Origin: Lewinellaceae bacterium
GTDB lineage: Bacteria > Bacteroidota > Bacteroidia > Chitinophagales > Saprospiraceae
Reading direction: 5' to 3'
Assembly: GCA_016716135.1 (NCBI GenBank)
Contig: JADJWX010000011.1
Span: 1 to 64,000 of the forward strand
DNA: 64,000 bases
The notes beneath the pieces are model-generated. The model was not told the DNA's origin. It searched no databases and was given only the letters and a program-made list of their open reading frames with translations. Position 1 is the stretch's first letter, and each line of letters opens with the position of its first letter. Of the stretch, positions 1 through 9,882 are shown piece after piece. Both the position numbers and the translations under genes were made by a program.

Positions 1-38
1 TTCAGCCCGTGTTGATCCAGGATTTTGTATCGGCTCAT
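1..38 (-). CDS. 5' end of a possible IS200-like / REP-associated transposase (partial)
   Basis: An ATG at position 38 on the minus strand opens a frame that runs off the left edge after 12 codons; it reads MSRYKILDQHGL. This resembles, from memory, the N-terminus of Bacteroidota Y1-type (IS200-like, REP-associated) transposases, which often begin with a short basic stretch followed by a D-x-x-G motif. Only 12 residues are visible, so the family call is a weak inference. It would fit the abundance of palindromic repeats in this window, because REP-associated transposases are linked to such repeats. Confidence 0.25.
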   Translation of the reverse strand, partial: MSRYKILDQHGL

Positions 39-71
39 TTTGTTTTATTTTTTGACGTTGGGTTGTTTTTT

Positions 72-203
72 TTAGCAGAAGTCGGAGACTTGATTACGGT
101 ACGTGTCGCGTTGCAAACGCTCACGAGCAGATCGCGCTTCGGGTAAATTTCTGAACACGTTGGGACCGTAGGAGTCGAAGAACCTGTCTTTTTCCGGAAT
201 CAC
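72..203 (-). CDS. Small ORF, 43 aa, unknown
   Basis: A GTG start overlaps the TGA stop of the deoxynucleoside kinase gene (GTGA-type overlap) and gives a 43-residue basic/acidic frame ending in SDFC with a TAA at 72-74. The product is rich in Arg, Asp and Glu and has no signal peptide or membrane segment. I recognise no family. The stop-start overlap would suit translational coupling, but the frame is short and may be chance. Treat it as a candidate only. Confidence 0.2.
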   Translation of the reverse strand: MIPEKDRFFDSYGPNVFRNLPEARSARERLQRDTYRNQVSDFC

Positions 204-856
204 CGCACCCCAATCTCCGCCAGCGACACATACTGCACCCCGGCCTCAAACGGCCGTTCCAACAACCCCATAATCGCCTCAAAAACCGCCGGCTGGCGCA
301 CAAAATCCGCGTCTTCCAGTTCCAGGACCACTACCGGCGTTTCCGTTTCTTTTTTAAAATGATCGAGGTACACGCGTTGCAAGCCTTCGAGATAATCGTC
401 GGGGATGCGCTGCTCCATATCTCGCGCGCGGTGTTTGATCTGGTGTTGCAGCACCGAAACCGGCCGGTGCAGGTACAGCAGCAAATCCGGTTTGGGGAAA
501 CTGGCATTCAGCACCCGGAACAAGCGGCGGAACAGGCGGAACTCCTCGCCGCTCAGGTTGTTTTTTGCGAAGAGCAGGGTTTTTACAAAAAAATAATCGG
601 CTACGGTGAGGGAGCGGAACAGGTCCGGTTCGGCAAAATGTTCGAGCAGCTGCTTGTGCCGCTCGGTCATAAAAAACAACTCGACCGGAAAGGCGTAGCG
701 CTCCGGGTGCTCGTAAAAAAAAGGCAGGAAGGGGTTGTCGGTAAATTGCTCCAGGATAAGCGCGCAACCAAATCGCGCCGCCATGCGCTCGCACAGGGTG
801 GTTTTTCCGGCGCCAATATTGCCTTCCACAGCGATGAAACGATAGGTCGGGAGCAT
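200..856 (-). CDS. Deoxynucleoside kinase (deoxyadenosine/deoxyguanosine kinase family)
   Basis: Salvage enzyme that phosphorylates deoxynucleosides with ATP in the cytoplasm. The P-loop GNIGAGKTT lies at residues 12-20, after the short beta strand (YRFIAVE) typical of the family; an LEQF-DNPF segment follows, matching the substrate-binding region of dNKs. The length, 218 aa, is normal. A TTG seven codons upstream is an alternative start, but the ATG at 856 gives the usual short N-terminus. It lies downstream of folK on the same strand, about 120 bases away, an arrangement I recall from other Bacteroidota. Base specificity (dA versus dG) cannot be told from sequence. Confidence 0.85.
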   Translation of the reverse strand: MLPTYRFIAVEGNIGAGKTTLCERMAARFGCALILEQFTDNPFLPFFYEHPERYAFPVELFFMTERHKQLLEHFAEPDLFRSLTVADYFFVKTLLFAKNNLSGEEFRLFRRLFRVLNASFPKPDLLLYLHRPVSVLQHQIKHRARDMEQRIPDDYLEGLQRVYLDHFKKETETPVVVLELEDADFVRQPAVFEAIMGLLERPFEAGVQYVSLAEIGVR

Positions 857-976
857 GGGAATAAATTTTAAAGACAAAATTTAAAATATAAAAGTCAAAA
901 GGTAAATGGTAGCAGCCAATGGCCTGAGCGATCTCCCTTTTGACTTGAAATTTTTACATTTTACATTTTGACTTTT

Positions 977-1483
977 TCAGGAAAGCATCACCACGTCAGA
1001 GGGATCGGTACATTCCATGTACAACTCGTCGATCTGTTTTTTGAGCACCGGATGTTCCAGGTCGGGTGCGAGTTCGAGCAGCGGCGCCAGCACAAAGGCG
1101 CGCAGGTGCAGCTCGGGGTGCGGAATTTCCAGACCCTTGTCGCGGATGATGCGTTTGCCGTAAAACAGAATATCGATATCGATCAACCGCGGCCCCCATT
1201 TTTCCGTGCGTTTGCGGCCCATCTCGCGCTCGATTTTACTCAACGCATCCAGCAATTCCCGGGGCGCCAGGTACGTGTTGATCATGATGACCTGGTTCAG
1301 AAAAGGTTCCTGGTCTTTGTTGCCCCAGGGCTCCGTTTCGTACACATGGCTGTGCTTGGCCACCTTGCCGACAGTTTTGTGGATGGTGCTGTAGGCCGTC
1401 CGGAGGTTTGCCATCCGGTCGCCAAGATTGCTCCCCAGGCCGAGGTAAACGTTGATATACTTTTTCGAAGTCACAGGCTCCAT
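977..1483 (-). CDS. folK: 2-amino-4-hydroxy-6-hydroxymethyldihydropteridine pyrophosphokinase
   Basis: Transfers pyrophosphate from ATP to 6-hydroxymethyl-dihydropterin in folate synthesis, one step before FolP (encoded at 40997-41842). The protein, 168 aa, shows the N-terminal GLGSNLGDR motif (residues 15-23), the ETEPWG segment (49-54), the metal-binding RLIDIDIL motif (Asp102 and Asp104) and IPHPELHLRAFVL. The frame is open much further upstream, but the ATG at 1483 starts two codons before the first family-like residues, and a longer protein would run into the divergent lipoprotein gene. A TACCTTTG motif on the minus strand (1527-1534) fits a Bacteroidota -7 box, though I see no clear -33 TTG. 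Confidence 0.93.
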   Translation of the reverse strand: MEPVTSKKYINVYLGLGSNLGDRMANLRTAYSTIHKTVGKVAKHSHVYETEPWGNKDQEPFLNQVIMINTYLAPRELLDALSKIEREMGRKRTEKWGPRLIDIDILFYGKRIIRDKGLEIPHPELHLRAFVLAPLLELAPDLEHPVLKKQIDELYMECTDPSDVVMLS

Positions 1484-1663
1484 AACGTGGAAAATTTCGG
1501 ATAAAAAAAATGGTCGGACAGGCGGGCAAAGGTATGTAATCTGGTTGCGGCTTTTAAAGTTCTTTTTCCGCCAAAAAAACAGCCGCGACGGATAAGGCGC
1601 CCTGAAAACCGGCAAAATTCTAACTTTGACTCCCGTTGCTAAATAATATTCAGCTACTTCAAC

Positions 1664-2304
1664 ATGCACCAGCCAAGCATTATAAAAATTCTGTCCAGGG
1701 TTCTGCTCGCCACCGCCGCCTGTTTTTTGGGCGCATGCAACAAGCTTGATCCCGGGCTGATCGAATCGGCACAAACCCGCCTGAGCAAAGTACAGGAATC
1801 CCGTCCGGAGTTTGAACAAGGCCTTCAAAACACCGCACAACTGCTCGAACAAATACAAAAAGCGCCGGCCGGCCTTGGCAAAAACCCGGAATTTGGCGTG
1901 CCGGGTCGACTACAAGTCTTGAAATTTTAAAATCGGAATACAAAAAATTACAGGAAAAACACGATTCCCTCTACTCAAATCTGGACGGCCTGGTGGGCAA
2001 TTACATTGATGGCCAGATCAAAAAAAAGAAAGTCGAGGAAGGCATGAGCAGTTTTGACAACACCATGACCGGCTTGCAAAAAAAACGCAACGCGCTTGCG
2101 GTTCAATTCAACGAATATTCAACAAAATATGCCAGGATGTCGACCGCGTTCGCTGCTTTGCCGCCACCCGAGCAAGCAGCGTTGAACAATGTGTACGACG
2201 GTTTGCCCGATACGCTTCCGAAACCGGCATTCCGCCCCGCAGTAAAAAAACCGGTGGTTACCACCCCTGAAAACACCCCGGAAAGCATCCCCCAGCAACA
2301 ATAA
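1664..2304 (+). CDS. Small coiled-coil lipoprotein, single-base frameshift
   Basis: Unknown function. The N-terminus has a basic and hydrophobic signal with a lipobox ending LGAC (Cys25), so a lipid-anchored envelope protein is expected. The first frame stops at 1928-1930; the second, continuous in sense, resumes as SLEILKSEYKKL and runs to 2304. Restoring one G near 1903-1905 (run of three, four expected) joins them into a protein of about 213 aa: a lipoprotein signal, a helical Lys/Glu/Gln-rich middle likely to form a coiled coil, and a Pro/Thr-rich tail. A TAACTTTG box lies at 1621-1628. The two halves fit together so well that I infer a sequencing error rather than a pseudogene. Confidence 0.6.
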
Positions 2305-2500
2305 ACGGCTGCCCGAATACCGCGTTTCAAAACTGTCTAAACCGTTAAATTCCCAAAAGCAGCGAAAAGCAACTACCTGGAATCCGGCATTATAGCCATT
2401 TTTGCAAACGGCAACAGCCAGCCAAACGTGCAAACAACCTGCCATAGCCAGGCTGGCCGGCATGCTTCTGACCGACAACCGATTTTACAGTCCCCCGCGC

Positions 2501-5500
2501 ATGATGAACAAACCGCTTCTTTGGGCAATACTTTTCTTTTCCACGCCGGCAATTGGCCAAACGTTTATAATGAACGGCGCCCCGATAGCCGCCTGCAGTG
2601 GCACCTTTTTTGACAGCGGCGGCAGCGCCGGCAATTACAACAACAATCAAAACCTGAACTCCACGATTTGCCCCGACGGTACCGGCGGCAGCCATATCCG
2701 GCTGCAGTTCGACAGTACCGTGCTCGCTACCGGCGACCAACTTTGCTTCCACAACGGCCCCGATGTGCTTGCGCCGGTGTTGGCTTGCGCATCGGATTTT
2801 CCGGCCGGACAGGGATTTACCATTCAGGCCGGCGCCAACAATCCGAGCGGATGCCTGACTGTAAGTTTTATTTCCAATGCAACAGGTACGGCAGCCGGCT
2901 GGTCTGCCGCCATTTCCTGCGCCGCACCTTGTGTGGTGCCCGCTCCTGCAAATGTGTCGCTGAGCGGCATGGCCGGCGGCAATATGACCTGGACCTGGGA
3001 CGCCGTGCCCGGCAGCGCCGGCTATGAAGTCAGTGTGAACGGCGGCGCCTGGATGCCGGCCAACGGAACGCTTTCGCACACCGTGAGCGGGTTGGCGCCC
3101 GGCAACCTGGTTGTCCTGGAAATCCGGCCCATACCGGCAAATCCCGGTTGCACGGTGGAAAGCATCACGGTCAACAAAACCTACATCGCCTGCACGCTGA
3201 ACGCCTCCCTGGAAACAACCGCCGGAGCCATCTGCCCCGGAACGGCCACCGGCTCGGCCACAATTACCACGACCGGAGCCATGGGCGCCGTGCAATTTTT
3301 CGTTGATGCCAACCCCGCGCCTTTCCCAAGTGGTGTTTTCAACAACTTTTTTGCGGCCGGCGCACACCAGGTGATTGTTCAGGACACTGCCGGTTGTCGC
3401 GACACGGTAATGTTCAACATTACAGAACCACTACCAATCGCCATTTCCATTACGGTTACCGATGCCGAGTGTTTCGGCGACAACAGTGGCATCATTCAGG
3501 CGACAGCCAGTGGCGGCACGGGGCCCTACACCTATGTCTGGCGCAACTGCCAGGGCGGCCCGGCCATGTCGGGCGCTACGGCATTTGATCTTTTTGCCGG
3601 TTGTTATGCCGTCACGGTGACGGATAGCCGGGGTTGCACGGCCATTGCCCAGGACACGATTGACGAACCGGAAATGTTCCATTTTTCCACGCAGCAGGAC
3701 TCCGTCCGGTGTTTTGGCGGAATGGACGGCCGGGGCACCGTTTTTGTTACCGGAGCCATGCCGCCGTACACCTTTGTTTGGAGCAATGGCGATACCACCC
3801 AAACTGCCGACAGCCTCAAAGCCGGATTTCACTCGGTAACGATTACCGATGCCGTTGGGTGTCAGGCGGTCACGCTGGTTCAAATTTTGCAGCCCACTGC
3901 GCTGCTGATCGACAGTATCAGCCTGAGCCCGATCAGCTGCTTTGGCGCCAACGATGGTTCGGCGCAGGTTTTCGCCCGCGGTGGCGTAAAGCCATATGCC
4001 TATTTGTGGAATACCATGCAAACCGGTGCACAGTTGACCAATTTGGGTCCGGGAACCTACACCGTCACCCTCACCGACCTGAAAGGTTGCACCGTGGTTA
4101 GTTCGGCCCAACTCAGTGCACCGCCGGCGCTAACGGTTCAACTTGTATCTGTTCAGGCTGAAAGTTGCGCCGGCGCCTGCGACGGCCAAATGACGCTCAA
4201 TGCGGCAGGCGGCACGCCTCCGCTTTCCATAACCTGGAGCAGCCCAATGATCCCTCCGGGAACGACTATGCCGCAAAATCTTTGTCCGGGAAATTATCAG
4301 GTAACGGTTTCAGATTCAAAAGGCTGTACCCAAAGCCAAACGGCGGCAGTGGCTGCGGCGGCGCCTTTGGAAATTCAATTTACCGCCACGGCGCCAACTT
4401 GCGCCGGAAGCCAGGACGGCGCGCTTAGTGCCGCTGCCGGCGGTGGAACAGGGCCTTACCAGTATTTATGGAACACCGGTCAAACCGGGAGTTCCATTCA
4501 AAATCTGGGTTGCGGGATTTACACCGTCACTGCAACGGATGCGCAAAATTGCTCCCAGGTAGCCAGCGACACGCTGCCCTGCGCACCGCCACTGGTCATC
4601 GATAGTGTGCGCACCATCCCGGTCCGCTGTTTCAGCGAAGCAAACGGGCAGATCACGGTGTTTGCCCAGGGCGGTATTGGCCTGTTAAGTTTTAGCTGGA
4701 GCGACCCCAATCAACAAACCAACGCCATGGCGGTGAACCTGCCGCCAGGCACCTATACCGTCACGGTGACGGATGCCAACAATTGCAGCCAAACCGCCTC
4801 GGCAACAGTGACCCAACCGCCGCCGCTGACGGCCTCTATTGTTTCCTCCGATGTCGATTGTTTTGGCGGAAATAACGGCAGAGCCACTGCAACAGCCTCC
4901 GGTGGTGTGCCGCCCTATTTGTATACCTGGTCTACCGGCCAAACCACTCCAATCATTACCAGCCTGAGTGCCGGGACCTATTCCCTGACGGTTGTGGACG
5001 CCAACGGTTGTCCGTTCAGCATCGTTTCCACCGACATTCTTCAGCCGGCAACGCCACTTTTAGTCAATGTCAGTCAAGTTCGTCAATCCTGTTTTGGCGC
5101 AACCGACGGAGAAGCACTGGCCGCCGCCAGTGGAAGCAATGGGCCGCCGTATACGTTTGGCTGGAGTAATGGCGCCACGGGGCCAAACCCATCCAATTTT
5201 ACCAAGGGCACCTACACGGTAACAGCCACCGATGCGAATGGCTGTACCGGTACGCAAACCGTGACCATTACCGAGTGGGACAGCATTCAGGTAAATGTGG
5301 CCTTGGTGCTGCCGTCGTGCCAGGGACTCAGTGACGGGCAAGCGGCCGTAAATCTCGTAAGCGGTGGCGCTGGAAACGGTGATGTTGCAAATTATTCCTT
5401 TCAATGGAGCGTGCCCGGCGCAGCCGATACCATATATCTGAACGGCTTGGCTGGCGGACAGGCGTACGGCCTCACGGTTACCGACAACGAGGGCTGTTCG

Positions 5501-6775
5501 GCAGCATTCAGTTTTTTCATGGCCGCGCCGCCGGCTATCGTGCTGACTTTGCAGGCCGACAGTGTCAGTTGTTTTGGATTATCGGACGGCGCTGTTCAGG
5601 TGGCCGGCGTTCAGGCGCCCCGGCCAATTGCCCAATATGTCTGGAGCAATTCCGCCTCCGGGCAGCAGATCACCGATGTGCCTGCCGGCATGTACACTGT
5701 TGTTGGCACCGACACCAAGGGCTGTACGGGTTCGGCTTCCGCTACGGTCTACGAACCGCCCTTGTTGGCCTTGCAACTGGATATTCAACCGCTGCTCTGC
5801 AACGACGACAACAACGGCGCCATCCTGGCCAATGTTTCCGGAGGCACTGCGCCGTATCGCTATTTTTGGAATACCGGCTCCATTGACCCGAACCTGAGCA
5901 GCCTCGGCCCGGGGAATTATGCCCTCACCGTGGTGGACGACCGGGGATGCACCGCATCCGACAGTACGTTTCTCAGTCAACCCAACCCGCCGGTTATCGA
6001 CCTCGACATGGTAGAACCCAGTTGCTTTGGTAGCAGCGATGGCCTTGTACGGGTAGTGGTGTCGGGCGGAACGGCTCCTTACCGGTACAGCCTGAACGGA
6101 GGACCGGTTTCCGGTTCCGGCGTTTTCCTGGGTTTAAAAGCCGGCGCTTATTCGGTGGCGGTCCAGGATGGATCAGGATGTATCACCACAGTTGAATTTG
6201 CTTTAAATGAACCACCTCCTGTTGCAGTTGACCTGGGCCCGGATTTGCTGATCAATCTGGGCGACAGTATATTGCTCACCGCGTCGGTCTTCAATGCGGC
6301 AGGCATGGTCCAATACGATTGGCAGGGCGCGCTGGTCGACAGTATTCGTTGTGTCGATCCGGCTGATTGTTCTTCCGTATGGGCTTTTCCGGTGTACACC
6401 AACACGTACCGGCTCACGGTCACCGATGAAAACGGATGCCGGGGTGAAACATCAATTTCCATAGAGGTACTGAAGCCACGCGGCGTATATGTTCCAACCG
6501 GGTTCAGCCCGAACGGCGATGGGAATAACGAACTGCTCGTCATTTACGGAAAAAGCCAGCAAATAAAGCGGGTGAAAATCTTCCGGGTCTTTGACCGCTG
6601 GGGCGAGCTGGTGTATGAAGATGCTGATTTTGCGGTCAATGACGAGCAACGGGGCTGGAACGGGATATTCCGCGGGCAGGACGCCCAGGCAGGCATCTAT
6701 GTCTGGTACGCTGAGGTGGAATATTTGGACGGTTTTGAGCAAGTGATTCGCGGCAATACTGCCCTTATTCGATAA
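2501..6775 (+). CDS. Giant SprB-repeat surface protein with type B T9SS sorting domain
   Basis: Predicted secreted adhesin of 1,424 aa. The ATG pair at 2501/2504 opens a clear signal peptide (LLWAILFFSTPAIGQ); the longer upstream frame is unlikely to be translated. Order: CUB-like domain (about 25-150), fibronectin III-like segment (150-230), 13 SprB-type repeats of about 70-80 residues (about 244-1237; pattern CFG..DG...A..GG..PY.Y.W..G.....L..G.Y.V.V.D..GC), a short Ig/PKD-like module, and a C-terminal CHU_C domain with FDRWGELV and GWNG..RG..... GIYVWYA. Such C-terminal domains direct export by T9SS. The porP/sprF-type gene follows 36 bases later, the usual pairing for SprB-like proteins. 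Role in gliding or adhesion is inferred. Confidence 0.88.
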   Translation: MMNKPLLWAILFFSTPAIGQTFIMNGAPIAACSGTFFDSGGSAGNYNNNQNLNSTICPDGTGGSHIRLQFDSTVLATGDQLCFHNGPDVLAPVLACASDFPAGQGFTIQAGANNPSGCLTVSFISNATGTAAGWSAAISCAAPCVVPAPANVSLSGMAGGNMTWTWDAVPGSAGYEVSVNGGAWMPANGTLSHTVSGLAPGNLVVLEIRPIPANPGCTVESITVNKTYIACTLNASLETTAGAICPGTATGSATITTTGAMGAVQFFVDANPAPFPSGVFNNFFAAGAHQVIVQDTAGCRDTVMFNITEPLPIAISITVTDAECFGDNSGIIQATASGGTGPYTYVWRNCQGGPAMSGATAFDLFAGCYAVTVTDSRGCTAIAQDTIDEPEMFHFSTQQDSVRCFGGMDGRGTVFVTGAMPPYTFVWSNGDTTQTADSLKAGFHSVTITDAVGCQAVTLVQILQPTALLIDSISLSPISCFGANDGSAQVFARGGVKPYAYLWNTMQTGAQLTNLGPGTYTVTLTDLKGCTVVSSAQLSAPPALTVQLVSVQAESCAGACDGQMTLNAAGGTPPLSITWSSPMIPPGTTMPQNLCPGNYQVTVSDSKGCTQSQTAAVAAAAPLEIQFTATAPTCAGSQDGALSAAAGGGTGPYQYLWNTGQTGSSIQNLGCGIYTVTATDAQNCSQVASDTLPCAPPLVIDSVRTIPVRCFSEANGQITVFAQGGIGLLSFSWSDPNQQTNAMAVNLPPGTYTVTVTDANNCSQTASATVTQPPPLTASIVSSDVDCFGGNNGRATATASGGVPPYLYTWSTGQTTPIITSLSAGTYSLTVVDANGCPFSIVSTDILQPATPLLVNVSQVRQSCFGATDGEALAAASGSNGPPYTFGWSNGATGPNPSNFTKGTYTVTATDANGCTGTQTVTITEWDSIQVNVALVLPSCQGLSDGQAAVNLVSGGAGNGDVANYSFQWSVPGAADTIYLNGLAGGQAYGLTVTDNEGCSAAFSFFMAAPPAIVLTLQADSVSCFGLSDGAVQVAGVQAPRPIAQYVWSNSASGQQITDVPAGMYTVVGTDTKGCTGSASATVYEPPLLALQLDIQPLLCNDDNNGAILANVSGGTAPYRYFWNTGSIDPNLSSLGPGNYALTVVDDRGCTASDSTFLSQPNPPVIDLDMVEPSCFGSSDGLVRVVVSGGTAPYRYSLNGGPVSGSGVFLGLKAGAYSVAVQDGSGCITTVEFALNEPPPVAVDLGPDLLINLGDSILLTASVFNAAGMVQYDWQGALVDSIRCVDPADCSSVWAFPVYTNTYRLTVTDENGCRGETSISIEVLKPRGVYVPTGFSPNGDGNNELLVIYGKSQQIKRVKIFRVFDRWGELVYEDADFAVNDEQRGWNGIFRGQDAQAGIYVWYAEVEYLDGFEQVIRGNTALIR

Positions 6776-6811
6776 AGACCTACTTTTGAAAAAATCTGCG
6801 CACACCATATC

Positions 6812-7873
6812 ATGAATCAATCCAGACTACTTGTTTTACCGCTCCTGTTGGTTGTTTTAAAATGTACCCTGCCTGAGGTTCACGCACAGGATCCCCGATT
6901 TTCACAATACTTCGCCTCTCCCTGGAACCTCAACCCGGCCATGACCGGCGCATTCGACGGGCGGTGGCGTGTCACGGCCAACTACCGCGATCAGTGGAGC
7001 AGTTTTCTTGCTCCGGTTCCGTTCCGGACCTATGCCGCTGCCGCCGATGTACGCCTGGGCGTTTCCCGCAACGATTATGTGGGGCTCGGCATCGGATTGA
7101 TGCACGATGAAGCCGGAACAGCGCGCTACGTTCAGAACAAGGCCCAATTGGGCGCAGCATTTCTAAAACAACTCAGCGGAGGCCCGCGCCGCGCCGATCA
7201 TTTCCTGAGTGCCGGCGCCCAACTGGGTTTCGGCCAAAATAATATTGACTGGAGCAAACTTTGGTTCAGCCGCCAGTTTGACCCAACCCTGGAGATCCCG
7301 GACCTTACTGCCGGCAACGGCGAACCGAACGCCGATGCGAGCACCAATATCTACCTCGATTTTAATGCAGGGCTGCTTTGGTACACGCTTTTTGACAACA
7401 ATGGTTTTCTCTATGCCGGCGGCGCCCTCCATCATATCAACAAACCCGCCATTTCAATTACCGGCGACAGCGATGAACGGCTGTACTCCCGCTGGTCGGC
7501 ACATGCCGGCGGGCAGGTTCCAATGAATGAAAACTTCAGCCTCGTTCCGGGTGTCCTGGTCATGAAACAGGGCCCCGCCTTTGAAACCGATTTTGGGCTC
7601 AACCTGCGGTACTCCAACAACGATTACAACGAGTTGGCCCTGCGCCTGGGCGCCTGGGCGCGCCTGGGGAATCAACTCGACAGCGGACTGCAAATGGACG
7701 CTATTGCTATGGTCGCCATGTTGGAACTGGAACGCTGGATGCTCGGCGTCAGTTACGACATCACCGTATCGTCGCTTACCCGGGCCAACAACTCGCGCGG
7801 TGCATTTGAACTTTCCCTGACGTATTTTCACCCCGCCGAGCGGCGGTCCAAAGTCGTATGCCCGAGATTTTAA
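6812..7873 (+). CDS. PorP/SprF-family type IX secretion outer membrane protein
   Basis: Outer membrane beta-barrel accessory of T9SS, 353 aa. A signal peptide ends near residue 26 (EVHAQ), followed by the family signature QDPRFSQYFASPWNLNPAMTG and YRDQWSSF, then alternating aromatic strands to a C-terminal strand ending in Phe (VVCPRF). Family members help secrete and display proteins carrying type B sorting domains; the SprB-like gene immediately upstream on the same strand is its likely client, and the two giant proteins at 28299-40165, which have no porP neighbour, may share it. This last point is inference. Confidence 0.9.
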   Translation: MNQSRLLVLPLLLVVLKCTLPEVHAQDPRFSQYFASPWNLNPAMTGAFDGRWRVTANYRDQWSSFLAPVPFRTYAAAADVRLGVSRNDYVGLGIGLMHDEAGTARYVQNKAQLGAAFLKQLSGGPRRADHFLSAGAQLGFGQNNIDWSKLWFSRQFDPTLEIPDLTAGNGEPNADASTNIYLDFNAGLLWYTLFDNNGFLYAGGALHHINKPAISITGDSDERLYSRWSAHAGGQVPMNENFSLVPGVLVMKQGPAFETDFGLNLRYSNNDYNELALRLGAWARLGNQLDSGLQMDAIAMVAMLELERWMLGVSYDITVSSLTRANNSRGAFELSLTYFHPAERRSKVVCPRF

Positions 7874-7922
7874 AGCATGGCCTAAATACTATTTCATGTC
7901 AACTAAATTGAAAATCACTTTT

Positions 7923-9824
7923 ATGAAAAATCTAATTACGCCAATAGCGGTTTTCGTGTTGCTGAGCAACCTGCTTTCGGCACAGCAAACGTATTTAACT
8001 GTTACTCCACAGCAAGCCAAAGCAGGTGGAACCGTTCATTTCGAATACGATATAAGCAACAGTCCGCTAAATAAAACGCAAGATGCCATCGAGGTGATTG
8101 CGCTGGAATTTGCCCAGGATCAGCCTCAAACGGTCGAGGCTATGGTAAACTATTCCGGCAACAAAATTTCCGGGCAGTTTACGTTGGGCGCCGATGCGAA
8201 AATCGGCATGATCGTTTTCAAAGCCGGTGAACGCTGGGATAACAATAACGGCCAGGGGTATTTCATTCCGGTGCACAACGGCGCCGGAAAGGTGCTGCCG
8301 CAAAGCCTTGCCGCACAGGCGGTGGTGTACCGCGACTGGGGTAGTTTGTTCAGCCTCGATCGCAAATCCAATATCGCATACAATTTGTACAACGAAGCCT
8401 TTGCGCAAGATCCGGCCATCCTGCCGGATTTCTGTGGGCCCTACGTGAACTGCATCATGTCGTATAAGCGGGGCGATGAAGGCAAGACAGAGGCAATGGA
8501 AGTCCTGAGCAAAGTCACCGAAATGCCCAACCTTTCAGAAAAAGACAAAATCAATATTGCCGGCCTGTTGGACAGGCTCGGAGCCGGTGAAAAAGCCAAC
8601 CTGTTGCGGGAGTCTATGGTCAAAGCAGCGCCTTCCGGGACCTATGCCCGCCAGAAGCAACGCCGCGACATGCGCGTCATCCGCGAACTGCCCGAACTGG
8701 AAAAAGCCATTGAAAAATACGAGCAGGATTTTGCCGGAATTCCCGATCTGAAAGATGAAGTCAGTGAACTTTATTTCCTGCTGGGCAACAAAGCGGTTGA
8801 AGCTAAAAATTGGGATCTGGTGAAAAAGGCCGCCGCCAAAATGAATGCTGCCAACCGCGCCAGCCTGTACAACAATACGGCATGGAGCTTTGCAGAAAAT
8901 GATGAAAACCTTGACCTGGCGGCCCAAATGGCTGCCGAGGCCACCGAATGGGCTAAACAGGAAATGTTGTACCCGCAAACACTAAAGCCGGGCTACCTGA
9001 CGGTGAAAAGCTGGGATGAGAACCGCAAATTCACCTTTGCGCAATATGCCGATACGTACGCGTTCATTTTAGCCAAACAAAATGACCCGGCCAATGCCGC
9101 TATGTACCAGGCACAGGCTGTTGAAATCACCAAAGGCGAAGAAGCCGAAATGAACGAGCGCTACACCGAATACCTGGAAAAAATAAACGCGCCGGATTTA
9201 CGCTACCAACTCGAAGGCTTTATTGTGCACGGCCAGGCGACGTCTAAAATGAAGGAACAGTTCAAAAAACTGTATGCCGCCGAAGATAAATCGACCGCCG
9301 GCACCGAAGCATATCTTGCCGGTTTGGAAAAGATTGCCAAGGCCAACATGAAAAAAGAAATTGCCACCAAAATGCTGGACCAGCCTGCTCCGGATTTTAG
9401 CCTGAAAAACCTGGATGGCAACGAGGTCAGCCTCGCCAGCCTGAAAGGCAAAGTGGTGGTGGTCGACTTCTGGGCAACCTGGTGCGGTCCCTGCAAAGCG
9501 TCTTTTCCCGGTATGCAACAAGCACAGAATAACTATGAAAAAGACCCCAACGTGGCTTTCGTATTTATTGATTCCTGGGAACGGGTGGAAGACAAGTTGA
9601 AAAATGCTGCCGATTTTATCAAAGGCAAAGGATACACCTTCAATGTGCTGATGGACACCGACGATAAGGTGATCGGGTCCTTCGGCGTAACCGGCATTCC
9701 AACCAAATTTGTACTTGATAAAAACGGCAAAGTCCGCTTCAAAAGCATCGGCTACGCAGGAAGCAGCGAGGCACTTGTGGAGGAACTGAGTGCGATGATT
9801 GATCTCGCTAAAGAACAGCCCTGA
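7923..9824 (+). CDS. TlpA-like thioredoxin-fold protein with long N-terminal region
   Basis: Periplasmic thiol-disulfide protein, 633 aa. I chose the ATG at 7923 because it directly precedes a signal peptide (LITPIAVFVLLSNLLSAQ); an ATG nine codons earlier is possible. An N-terminal beta-rich domain (about 20-150) and a helical middle (about 150-470, TPR-like in character) precede a C-terminal thioredoxin/AhpC-TSA domain with DFWATWCGPCK; the active-site cysteines are residues 521 and 524. The region after it (GVTGIPTKFVLDKNGK) contains the cis-proline typical of the fold. Such multidomain TlpA proteins are frequent in Bacteroidota. The partner substrate is unknown; the nearby cytochrome c maturation genes are one possibility. 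Confidence 0.85.
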   Translation: MKNLITPIAVFVLLSNLLSAQQTYLTVTPQQAKAGGTVHFEYDISNSPLNKTQDAIEVIALEFAQDQPQTVEAMVNYSGNKISGQFTLGADAKIGMIVFKAGERWDNNNGQGYFIPVHNGAGKVLPQSLAAQAVVYRDWGSLFSLDRKSNIAYNLYNEAFAQDPAILPDFCGPYVNCIMSYKRGDEGKTEAMEVLSKVTEMPNLSEKDKINIAGLLDRLGAGEKANLLRESMVKAAPSGTYARQKQRRDMRVIRELPELEKAIEKYEQDFAGIPDLKDEVSELYFLLGNKAVEAKNWDLVKKAAAKMNAANRASLYNNTAWSFAENDENLDLAAQMAAEATEWAKQEMLYPQTLKPGYLTVKSWDENRKFTFAQYADTYAFILAKQNDPANAAMYQAQAVEITKGEEAEMNERYTEYLEKINAPDLRYQLEGFIVHGQATSKMKEQFKKLYAAEDKSTAGTEAYLAGLEKIAKANMKKEIATKMLDQPAPDFSLKNLDGNEVSLASLKGKVVVVDFWATWCGPCKASFPGMQQAQNNYEKDPNVAFVFIDSWERVEDKLKNAADFIKGKGYTFNVLMDTDDKVIGSFGVTGIPTKFVLDKNGKVRFKSIGYAGSSEALVEELSAMIDLAKEQP

Positions 9825-9882
9825 TTCTGCTAAGGGAACAGATTGAGCAAAAGTGAAATGCTCGCCGTAGAATATTTCAATC

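Noticed and set aside
2390..3367. Open minus-strand frame of 325 codons opposite the SprB-repeat gene
   Set aside because: It lies within the repeat coding sequence, whose regular codon pattern creates long antisense frames.
6781..6788. TACTTTTG as an internal promoter before the porP/sprF-like gene
   Set aside because: No TTG is found at the required distance, and the 36-base gap favours co-transcription with the adhesin gene.
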